From the NCBI RefSeq assembly GCF_023699985.2, contig NC_069688.1:66040338-66104337 (forward strand): a DNA stretch of 64,000 nucleotides, in the 5' to 3' direction. The stretch's first letter is position 1; every line of letters begins with the position of its first letter. Positions 56,361 through 64,000 of this stretch are shown one piece after another. The notes beneath the pieces were generated by a model. It searched no databases and was not told the DNA's origin. It saw only the letters and a list, made by a program, of their open reading frames with translations. The stretch comes from Odocoileus virginianus. Lineage: Eukaryota > Chordata > Mammalia > Artiodactyla > Cervidae. The translations under genes and the position numbers were made by a program.

Positions 56361-56460
56361 TGAGCTTCCCTGGTGGCTCAGACTATAAAAAATCTACCTG
56401 CACTGCAGGAGACCCAGGCTTGATCCCTGGGTCGGGAAGATCCCCTGGAGAAGGGACTGA
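56361..56460 (+). mobile_element. Bov-tA SINE, 5' half only
   Basis: Head gagcttccctggtggctcag, then gcttgatccctgggtcggga and gatcccctggagaaggga, where it stops. Confidence 0.92.
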
Positions 56461-57235
56461 CTGTCCATATATATGAATTTCACATTCATTTTAGATGGAA
56501 ATTGAGATTATATAACTTTGACTTTATGACATCTTCTCCAGGCATCACATACATGCTCCTCAAGTCTGATTTTTCCCTTCAAGCTTTCCCTAGAAATCCC
56601 AATCACCCTGTTTCTTCCTCCTCCCTAAATCTGGTGGCATTCTTGGGCGCTATACATTTGGATTCAGCTTGTCCTCTACCACAAACAGTAGATCTTTGGC
56701 TTTCATGGATTTAACAGAGTTGTTACTGAGCATGACCGTAAATGCTGATGACTTGTTGTCACTTGTCATTTTGCTAAGGTCAGATCTGAAAGTCTGGGCT
56801 GCCACAGCCCCAGGGGAAGCCAGCTTACTGCCCTCCGCAGATAGAGCTGCTCTCCCCTCGAGTGAAGCCAGTGGAGACACACACCCCACACATGTCCATC
56901 CTGCTTAGCTGCTCCTTGGAAAATGGCCTAAAAAGCCAAACTCGGTATCAAGGATGGAAGCACTGTGATAGTGACAGTTCTTTGCAGAAAACAGAAGTTG
57001 GGGATAAGTGAAAGAAAAGGACACTCACCTGGTCCTTCTGAGCCATTGATTAATCAAGAGTTGGGTGAAACTACCAGAGCAGGTCCTTCTCACTGCATTT
57101 GGTAGAAGAAAGTATGCACTGTGTGTTAGTAGCATTCACAGATTTGGGAGTTTAGAAAAGCCTCTATACAAAGCTCACCTTAAAAATAGTCTTTAGATGA
57201 GAGTGCTACCTCTCCAGTCAGATGTGCAGTGAGAG
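56461..57235. other. Unique intronic sequence containing an exon-like segment
   Basis: No repeat recognised. The 79-codon minus frame at 56650-56889 has no known domain. The exon-like segment at 57029-57092 lies here. Confidence 0.4.
57029..57092 (-). other. Exon-like segment in the intron, same strand as SNTB1 (unproven)
   Basis: On the minus strand a pyrimidine-containing tract ending aaatgcag (AG at 57094-57093) is followed by 64 bp and then a donor matching consensus over eight bases, CCAG|GTGAGT (GT at 57028-57027). One frame is open across it, and a short ATG frame (MAQKDQ) runs into the donor. It matches no syntrophin residues I know. It could be an alternative first or internal exon, an exon of a non-coding RNA, or a chance pairing of splice-like sites. 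Confidence 0.2.
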
Positions 57236-57239
57236 CTGC

Positions 57240-57605
57240 CTTCATATGCTGCATTACATTTAGCAGATGCGATGTGCCAGACCCTGTGCCAGACACTGTC
57301 TATAAAACTCTTCATTTAAACCATATAAATCCTCTGCTGAGGTAGGTATTAATGTCTCTTTTTCTAGAGACACAAAAACTGAGGTTCAAAGACTTAAAGA
57401 AACTTGCCTAAAGTCACCCAATCAACAAGCAACAAGTGACAGGCGTTCCGTCTCGTCCGACTCGCGACCCCATGGACATGGCCCACCAGCCTCCTCTGTC
57501 CCTAGGATTCTCCAGGCAAGAACACTGCGGTGGACTGCCACATAGCAGGGATTAAACTGCAGCAGGCCCCATCCAGTGCCCACGCTCCTGCCTCTACATT
57601 ATCCT
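57240..57605 (-). mobile_element. MIR SINE interrupted by a Bov-tA fragment
   Basis: Reverse MIR: gatgtgccagaccctgtgcc, gaggtaggtattaatgtctc, aaaaactgaggttcaaagac, aacttgcctaaagtcaccca. It resumes after 57545 with ggattaaactgcagcaggcc and cacgctcctgcctctac. Confidence 0.8.
57436..57545 (-). mobile_element. Bov-tA body fragment inside MIR
   Basis: Pattern gtctcgtccgactcgcgacc, ctaggattctccaggcaaga, acactgcggtggactgcc. Confidence 0.85.
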
Positions 57606-57775
57606 GTGTCCCAACCCCCAGCCCTTCCCTGCTTCCGGCACATTCGTTCAGTTGATTCTTATTGGGTTTACTGACTCCAACCTCAGTTCTAGGTTTCCCA
57701 AATCCACCTGAGCTGAAACGCTCGTTGCCCTGAAGCATTTTAATCACGTAAGATATGTGCAATTAAACTATGCAC

Positions 57776-57803
57776 TGTGCGCGCGCGCGCACACACACAC
57801 ACA
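57776..57803. repeat. Alternating purine-pyrimidine tract (GC)n(AC)n
   Basis: 28 bases alternate strictly: tgtg, then a (CG) run, then a (CA) run. Such tracts are the classic sequence type that can adopt Z-DNA. Confidence 0.95.
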
Positions 57804-58307
57804 AGAAACCATTTCGCACTGACAATACTGACTTCAGGCTGTCTTACTGTGTCCATGTTGGGAGACCCGGCTCCATAAGATAACTGTTCATCTGAAGCTT
57901 TTGTGAAACAACAATGTTCACAAGCTCCATCTTCACTGGTGGAGTCCCTCCCCTCCCCGCTCCACCAACACATCTCCCCCCGCCCCAAGGCTTCTGGAAA
58001 GAATCCAATTCTTTCCAGAAAATTGCATTTCTCCCTCTTTCACACCCATTCATTACTGGAGGTGCTAATGAGCAGAAAGCAGCCCTACAAGTAGACCAAA
58101 AAAAACTAGAGAAAAGGGTGTGCAGTGGAGAATCTGAGAAGAATCAGACAGACCACAGCTCACACAAGATTCAGTCCATCGAATGCAGAGCACAGTGTGA
58201 GTAACAGTGAGTCCGGAATGAGGAGGCAGGTGAACCGGCAGCCAGATGTTCTCTGAGCCAAAATAAAGTTGCCGGGCAAATCACTGTTTGGCAATAATAA
58301 GCATTAC

Positions 58308-58496
58308 ATGTGTGAAAGTCACTCAGTCGTGTCCAACTCTTTGAAAACCCATGGACTATAGCCTGCCAGGCTCCTCTACCCATGGAATTCTCCAGGCAAG
58401 AGTACCGGAGTGGGTTGCCATTCCCCTCTCCAGTGGATCTTCCTGACCCAGGGATTGAACCTAAGTCTCTTGAATTGCAGGCAGATACTGAGACAG
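58308..58496 (-). mobile_element. Bov-tA SINE split by an ERV LTR (body part)
   Basis: Pattern gtgaaagtcactcagtcgtg, ctccaggcaagagtaccgga, gattgaacctaagtctcttg, ending gcaggcagata. The missing head segment appears on the other side of the LTR at 59339-59366. Confidence 0.9.
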
Positions 58497-58504
58497 TCAA
58501 TTCC

Positions 58505-59330
58505 TAGGCAGGTTGATAAGAAGTCCAGGGTCCCCACCGAGGAGGAAAAGAGGGTCTGGAATTCTCAAGGAGGAGGAAAGGACAAAGGTCTTTTTTTCTC
58601 TGCATTCCTTAGACTTAGTCACATAAAATGTTTTTTCTTTAAGACCAGAACTAATGATAAACAGCAAACAGCTGGTGTAAACTCCTGCTGAGGGTTATAC
58701 AGCAACAGTGGATCCCGTGAGGGCAGCTTCTCCTTCCTGAAGCCTTCTGATTAACCCTGATATCTGAGAATGTACATTATGGGAGTGCTAAGATCTGGTA
58801 AGACCTTTCTATTGTTAGTTCTAATCCTGTCATCTTAGAATGTAAATTATGGGAGAGGGTCACTTCCCTGGGGGCTCAGAAGGTAAACTGTCTGGCTGCA
58901 ATGCGGGAGACCCGGGTTCAGTCCCTGGGTGTGGAAGATCTCCTGGAGAAGGAAATGGCAACCCACTCCAGTGTGCTTGCCCGGAAAATATCATGGACGG
59001 GGGGCCTGGTGGGCTACAGTCCAAGGGGCCGCAAAGAGCCGGACATGCCTGAGCGACTTGACTTTCACTGTCTAGTAAGACCATGACAACCTTGCGACAT
59101 TCTTTGATCTGCTGTAGTAAGCAACTGAAAAGGATACAGCTTCCGTGCTCAGCCTAGCAGGGGGACGCTCCATCCCCCTCCTGATGCCTGTGCCAGAAGC
59201 TTCCTCGGCCCTCTTTCACTTTAATAAAACTCTGCTACGCAAAAGCTCTTGAGTGATCAAGCCTGGTCCCTGGTCCTGAAGCTACATCTTCTTCAGAGAT
59301 CACAAATCCGACACTGTTCACCATAAGCTA
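58505..59330 (+). mobile_element. Solo ERV LTR inserted in a Bov-tA, itself carrying a Bov-tA
   Basis: Plus-strand LTR starting aggcaggttgataagaagtc, with a long U3 and a poly(A) signal in ctttaataaaactctgctac (AATAAA near 59222). It continues with aagctcttgagtgatcaagc and ends tccgacactgttcaccataa. It shares the poly(A)/R region style with the LTR at 38.9-39.9 kb. The 8-bp tcaattcc at 58497-58504 and 59331-59338 may be the target-site duplication. No internal viral genes adjoin. Confidence 0.82.
58862..59072 (+). mobile_element. Bov-tA SINE inside the LTR
   Basis: Complete: cttccctgggggctcagaag, gggttcagtccctgggtgtg, gccggacatgcctgagcgac. Youngest layer of the nest. Confidence 0.94.
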
Positions 59331-59338
59331 TCAATTCC

Positions 59339-59366
59339 TTACCACCCAAGCCACCAGGGGAGCCCC
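59339..59366 (-). mobile_element. Bov-tA head segment, displaced by the LTR
   Basis: ttaccacccaagccaccagg followed by ggagcccc is the reverse of the Bov-tA head and completes the SINE that stops at 58496. Confidence 0.8.
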
Positions 59367-59384
59367 ATAAACATTGCCAGCACT

Positions 59385-59475
59385 ATTTTTTTTTCTTCAA
59401 TTTATTGGAGTGTACGTTATTTACAATGTTGTGTTAATTTCTACTGTACAATATTGTAAAGTAATTAGCCTCCAT
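59385..59475 (-). mobile_element. L1 3' UTR fragment
   Basis: Reverse pattern tcaatttattggagtgtacg, ttacaatgttgtgttaattt, ctactgtacaatattgtaaa. Confidence 0.6.
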
Positions 59476-59499
59476 TTATTATTTATTTAATAAAAATAA

Positions 59500-59650
59500 A
59501 TTTAAAAAAAGATTAAGCTTTATCCATGGAATCTAAAAAACTAGTACAAATGAATTTATTTTCAAAACAGAAATAGAGTCACAGATGTAGAACACAAACT
59601 TGCAGTGACCAAGGAGGAAAGGGATAGAAGTATATAAACTGGGAGATGGG
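59500..59650 (+). mobile_element. L1 3' region fragment
   Basis: Pattern atccatggaatctaaaaaac, aaatgaatttattttcaaaa, cagaaatagagtcacagatg, gtgaccaaggaggaaaggga. It faces the previous L1 piece. Confidence 0.7.
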
Positions 59651-59785
59651 GACTCTGCCAGCACTATCTTAAAAGACTTTCAGGACAACAGGAGAGCGTC
59701 AAGGCTGCTTAAGGCAAGAGAGGCTGTGGCCAGCAAGTCACCTCGACCAGAAATCCTCTCGCCCCACCTTCTTTCTCCACCGACG

Positions 59786-59798
59786 CCCCCCCCCCCCC
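59786..59798. repeat. C13 homopolymer
   Basis: Thirteen consecutive C residues after cgacg. Confidence 0.95.
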
Positions 59799-60283
59799 AG
59801 GTTTCACTTTCACTCTCTGTCAGAGACCTGTTCCACTATTTGACTCTTGTGCTCTAGAAGTACCCGCGTCTCCTGTGCATCCCCACCTTTGATCTACTAA
59901 AGTCCTTGGCCAGCAGCACCCCCGTCCTCCCCACGGAGAAACAGCTGAGGTCATATATGTGCATGATTCTGCAGGGCTCTTACAGTGCTCACATGACAGT
60001 GAGGTGTGCCCGGTGGGATGTCAGACTGAAAACCAGAGTGAGCTTTAGATGCACACCTAAAGCTGACTAGCTGCACGATTATGACCAAACAACATAAAGC
60101 TGCCAATTCATATTCTGTTATTTTTTCTACCTCCTAGCTCTAAATCTCAATAAAAACTTGACATTTCCCACCAGAGCAATCAGCAACCTCAGTTTAGAGT
60201 TCTGCAATTCTGAGTTCCGATCTAGTGTTCTTTTCATTAAGAAAGATGTTAAATTCTCAAAAATAAAGTATGGCCACTCTGAG

Positions 60284-60400
60284 AGTTGGGGAAGGAAATC
60301 GCAACCCATTCTAGTATTCTGGCCTGGAAAATCCCAGGAAGAGGGCAGCCGTGGACTGCAGTCGCTGGGATCACAGAGTCGGACATGACTGAGCAGGCAC
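60284..60400 (+). mobile_element. Bov-tA body fragment (no tRNA head)
   Basis: gaaggaaatcgcaacccatt, ggcctggaaaatcccaggaa, gatcacagagtcggacatga. Confidence 0.85.
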
Positions 60401-60654
60401 TCAGCGAGCATCCCACACGCACCTCGCTCAACACTGAGAAGCCTGATGTTTCCAAGGAAGGAGATCCCTAAGATACCAAGTTTACGATCTGAGCGTTCTC
60501 CTGTGAAAGCACGACTGCTCAGAACTCAGAAATGAGGGTCGGGGCCTGAGTGTGCCCTCTGAACACAAAATGTGAAGCTGTACTTTATTTCCAGAGAAAA
60601 TGCTTGGCAGTGTCTACTGGTGAGCAGGAATGCAGGCTATGGCTGGAACTGCTG

Positions 60655-60800
60655 GTGCACTGACATACATTTGAGAAATATCAGCTGACCACCTAGTGTT
60701 TCCCAGACACTGCTTAGGCACTGGGGCTACAGACCTAAATAAGAAGTCGCCTCTTTTCAAGGTTACATCCTGTAGGGTATAAACAGATCAAGTGATATTT
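60655..60800 (-). mobile_element. L2 LINE 3' fragment
   Basis: Reverse L2: tgtttcccagacactgctta, ggcactggggctacagacct. Confidence 0.6.
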
Positions 60801-60923
60801 TAGGGCTTTCCCTGAATCATAAAGAAGCAGAAGTGAGCAGGGACAATTCTGAGAGTCTCGCTTGACTTCTGAGGCTCCAAAAAGATCCTCACTTTTATTC
60901 TGATGCAGACCATATGTAAATAG

Positions 60924-61139
60924 TGTTATTAATTGTTAGTCACTCAGTCGTGTCTGACTCTTTGCAATCCCATGGCCCATGGAATTGGGAAGTCCATGGG
61001 ATTTCTCAGGGAGGAATACTGGAGTGGGTTGCCATTTCTTTCTCCAGGGGATTTTCCCAACCCAGGGATCAAACCTGTGTCTCCTGCAGCTCCTGCATTG
61101 GCAGGTAGATTCTTTACCACATGAGTCACCTGGGAAGCC
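60924..61139 (-). mobile_element. Bov-tA SINE with target-site duplication
   Basis: Complete: ttagtcactcagtcgtgtct, ggattttcccaacccaggga, gctcctgcattggcaggtag, tcacctgggaagccc. Flanked by catatgtaaatag at 60911-60923 and 61140-61152. Confidence 0.95.
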
Positions 61140-61152
61140 CATATGTAAATAG

Positions 61153-61865
61153 GGAAATGTAAATATGTAAATAGGGATGTTCATAAATCAGGTTCTAGAA
61201 CTCTAGATACACCTATATTTCTAGCCCTAATCCTAAATAAAATCAATATAAAGAACTTCTAGTTTATGCACTTGATAAACCCAGGAACTGATTCAGTTGA
61301 AAAAACCTGAAAATACCAACTTGAAGGAGTTTCAGGATGAAAAATGAAATGTGTTAATTTGTACTGAATTTGTAAAGTTGCAGTCTACTTGTATTAGAAG
61401 TAATAAAAAGCCCAAGCCAAAAATGTAAGTATGCAAAGGGACTCTGAAATAACATTTGGGACTTCAAAGCGTTAAAAGTACCTTTCTCTCTCTGCTCCTT
61501 AAAGGCGCCATGTACATCCGTTGGCATTTTCTCCCCTCTCAGACTCGCCAGTGATTACACCAGGTACTGCTGGTCTGAGGACGAAATTCCCTGATGTGAA
61601 CACTGACTGCTCGGTGGCCCCTGTGCCTTCTTTAGAGAGCTGCCCGTGGCTGGCAGGCGGGGCCTCCTGTGACCTCCAGCGGAGCCCACGGCTGGCTTAT
61701 TCGAGGGGGATCAACCCCAGCTCATGGCTCCGGGTGGGAAAGTTCTGTACTGCCATTCATGCTGCAGACTCCCCACGGGGTGGGTCGATTCTGAGACGGG
61801 AAGGGGCCAGGCACAACCTTGAAAAGAATGACACGGCCACTGCAGATGGACATGACATAAACTGG
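61153..61865. other. Unique intronic sequence
   Basis: No exon or repeat recognised. Confidence 0.45.
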
Positions 61866-62525
61866 TAGAAGCAACTAGGTCCAAGATGGCAGGCAATGTG
61901 ACTTCCGGCAGACCACAAGCCTCAGTATGCACTCACTGTAATACATCGGCACATGCTAAATGACACACCATGGTGCCGCGCCAGTCCCAAGGCTGACCAT
62001 AAAAGGCTAAGAAGGGGGTGGTGGCCCAGTGCCTGGAACTCCCCCGCCCTTTCCCCCGAATAGCTGAAATAATCTTCCCACTCATCAGCCTATGAAATCG
62101 CTGAATTGTTTTGTGTTGTTTAGCTGCTAAGTTGTGTCCAGTTCTTTGTGACCCCATGGGCTGTAGCCCGCCAGGCTCCTCTGTCCATAGGATTTCCCAG
62201 GTAAGAATACTGGAGAGGGCTGCCTTCTCCTCTCCAGAGGATCTTCTTGACCCAGGGATTGAACCCACATCTCCTGCATCAGCAGGTGGATTCTTTAACA
62301 CTGCACTACCAGAGAAGTCCAGCCTATGAAATTACGCAACCCGTAAAAACCCATTTCCTTTTGCCTTCTAAGATGAACCGCACTGATTTTGAACTGTGGA
62401 TCTCCCTGAATAAACCTGCTTTCACTGTACTCTGGCTTGCTCTTGAATTGCTTCATGTGCAAAGCCAAAGGCGCTCACTTGGCAGCTGGTCCCAGGGACT
62501 CGCCTGAGACCCAGGAGGTGACCAT
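61866..62525 (+). mobile_element. ERV class I-type LTR interrupted by Bov-tA
   Basis: Plus pattern atggtgccgcgccagtccca, aaggctgaccataaaaggct, ttcccactcatcagcctatg; after the SINE, attacgcaacccgtaaaaac, a poly(A) signal in tccctgaataaacctgcttt (AATAAA near 62409) and a U5-like ggcagctggtcccagggact. Boundaries approximate; no internal viral sequence. Confidence 0.65.
62099..62319 (-). mobile_element. Bov-tA SINE inside the LTR, with target-site duplication
   Basis: Complete: gctgctaagttgtgtccagt, cccaggtaagaatactggag, gattgaacccacatctcctg, ctaccagagaagtcc. Flanked by cagcctatgaaat at 62086-62098 and 62320-62332. Confidence 0.95.
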
Positions 62526-63387
62526 CCTCTCGAAGCCCATTTTTTCCCTGCAGCGTCACCACGTCATCCATGCTTTGCTTCCTCCCCTGTCTATGCTGCG
62601 TCATTCATTTCCTTACAGGTTTCTCCTAAGAGCTGTTAAATTAAGTAAACAAGGAGGCCATTAGACTGAGATGGATCTAGGAGGTCTAGGTCAGCAAACC
62701 AAAATCTAAGCCCTGAAATGCCTTGAGGTTGTGAAATCAGACTTAAGGATAATCAATCACAGCCAATGTGGGCTTTAAGCTATAAATGATCGAACATTTC
62801 TTTCCTTTGCTTCCACACTTTTTCTATATAAGCCTTTCCCTTATATACTTCCAATTTGAACTGATTTTTGCTCAAACTCTGAAAATGTCCAAATGCCTCA
62901 GTTTATCGTATAGCAGAGTCCTCCTTAGCAATCGTTCCTAGAGAATCTCCATTTCAGACTCAACTTCCAAAGAATTCTACCTGAGACTGTCATCAATGTA
63001 TGATCTATTTCATAAAGGAAGAGCAATCTGCAAAGCCTAATAAGATAAAACAAAGCTTAGTCTGCTAGCCACACAACCAGGCACAGGAAGCTCTCTATCT
63101 TGAGTCTCATGATCATTTCCAAAGAGATGGAATCAGGTGAATTTGTGCGAGTCAACCTATGAGAACTGAACACACACGCCCCCGTATCTCTCACGCGGGC
63201 AGCTCTGCGGCTCCACGCCAGGGAGAGTGACTCAGGACAAACTGCACTGTGAAGTCACGTATAAAAGTGGGCAAATTTTCACGCTTTTACTATGGCTGCC
63301 TCTGTCTCCACGCCAACATCCATCCTAATTTTAAGTCATTGATTTTTATTAGAGCGAATGGAAGATGGGGGCAGTTTGAACTCCACT
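62526..63387. other. Unique intronic sequence
   Basis: No exon or repeat recognised with confidence. 62740-62930 (for example tttttctatataagcc) has an LTR-like feel, but I cannot name it. Confidence 0.4.
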
Positions 63388-63525
63388 CATCAGTTCAGTT
63401 CAGCTCAGTTGCTCAGTCGTGTCTGACTCGTTGTGACTCCATGGACCGCAACACACCAGGCCTCCCGGTCCATCACCAACTCCCGGAGTTTACTCAAATG
63501 CACGTCCATCGAGTCAGTGGTTCAA
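63388..63525 (-). mobile_element. BovB LINE 3' terminal fragment
   Basis: Plus strand shows agttcagctcagttgctcag, ccaggcctcccggtccatca, ccaactcccggagtttactc and gtccatcgagtcagtgg. Confidence 0.9.
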
Positions 63526-64000
63526 TCTGGCACATTTACTTGAACGCTTACAGTGAGAGACTAACAGGAAGATAACCGGGCTGTTGCCAGGTTTTCGTGT
63601 CCTGCTCTGTCTCAGAGGTGATTCAGGCAGGAACTTGCTGACTGCGTTTTACAGCAACACACCAGGCTGTTACCACTTAACTGCATTAACTGTGTTTCCC
63701 AGCACAGCAGACAGTCTTGATTTACAGACGATGCAGTCAGGGATGGCCTGGGCAGGACCTCTATTTCCATTTACCAGATGGGAGTCCCCTCAGGTCAGAG
63801 ACCACTTTCTCCCTGGAAGAAGGGGTAGGAAGTTCTTACTTAGGTGATTTTTAGGCAGACGGTGGAGCTGATATATTTAGAGCCTCCAGAAATATCATTC
63901 CATTAATTACACTGTCAAGATCTTGATTACCAGCAGCCTGTCTGACTCAGGCCAGGGCTGGTTTACATTTACATTTGAGATTCTTCTAATATAGCTGGGC
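63526..64000. other. Unique intronic sequence
   Basis: No feature recognised up to the window end. Confidence 0.45.

Larger units (their letters stand above)
16694..64000 (-). other. SNTB1: SNTB1 intron upstream of the exon (partial)
   Basis: Inferred from the single minus-strand exon. No preceding syntrophin exon (the one ending near HLGWLAEK in the family) was found. This 47 kb is therefore treated as intron, consistent with the very large introns known for SNTB1 in mammals. It holds the repeats listed separately, a CpG island at 41.8-42.1 kb and an exon-like segment near 57.05 kb. Confidence 0.7.

Noticed and set aside
56650..56889. 79-codon minus-strand frame, checked as a possible exon
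   Set aside because: No recognised protein similarity and no convincing paired splice sites at its edges.
58505..59330. Possible intact endogenous retrovirus
   Set aside because: Only LTR sequence is present here and at the other LTR loci. No gag, protease, polymerase or envelope frame was found.
1..64000. A new multi-gene or defence-type system
   Set aside because: Apart from one syntrophin exon, the window is intron and repeats. I saw no clustered genes, arrays with spacers or other organised coding structure to support such a claim.

Overview
This is a window of mammalian nuclear DNA from a ruminant, most likely a bovid. The evidence is the repeat content. More than thirty tRNA-derived Bov-tA SINEs, many CHR-type SINEs and several copies of the BovB (RTE) retrotransposon lie among older mammalian repeats (MIR, L2, L1, MER5, MaLR LTRs). 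This combination is characteristic of pecoran ruminants. I cannot tell cattle from sheep, goat or bison by eye.

Only one segment is convincingly protein-coding: a 140 bp exon on the minus strand (16554-16693). It encodes part of the second pleckstrin-homology (PH) domain of beta-1-syntrophin (SNTB1), a dystrophin-associated adaptor. The window is therefore read as the inside of SNTB1, transcribed from high to low coordinates. About 47 kb of upstream intron (16694-64000) and 16.5 kb of downstream intron (1-16553) flank the exon. I looked for the neighbouring PH/SU exons and did not find them. Almost every other open reading frame is a shadow of a SINE, BovB, an LTR or a GC-rich patch.

Layout: 1-5 kb holds an L1 3' end, CHR and Bov-tA copies (two fused tandem pairs) and a 20-bp minisatellite. 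5-16 kb holds MIR, L2, MER5, CHR and BovB fragments, LTR remnants and two CpG-dense patches. 16.5-17 kb holds the SNTB1 exon with a Bov-tA about 115 bp upstream of its acceptor. 17-37 kb is SINE/LINE-rich intron. 37.9-40.6 kb is the longest BovB copy, split by a solo ERV LTR that itself carries a SINE. 41.75-42.08 kb is a strong CpG island inside the intron. 42-58 kb is SINE-rich intron with MaLR LTRs, an L1 ORF2 relic and an exon-like segment at 57.03-57.09 kb. 58.3-59.4 kb is a SINE/LTR/SINE nest. 59.4-64 kb holds L1, L2, Bov-tA, a class I-like LTR and a BovB tail.

I see no operon, CRISPR array, tRNA or rRNA gene, intact retroviral coding region, or undescribed multi-gene system. The most notable points are the intronic CpG island, the exon's weak donor, the cryptic exon candidate, a tRNA-head/BovB-tail chimera and the nested insertions. 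Repeat boundaries were read by eye and are usually good to about 5-20 bp; family names come from recognised consensus features, not a database run.
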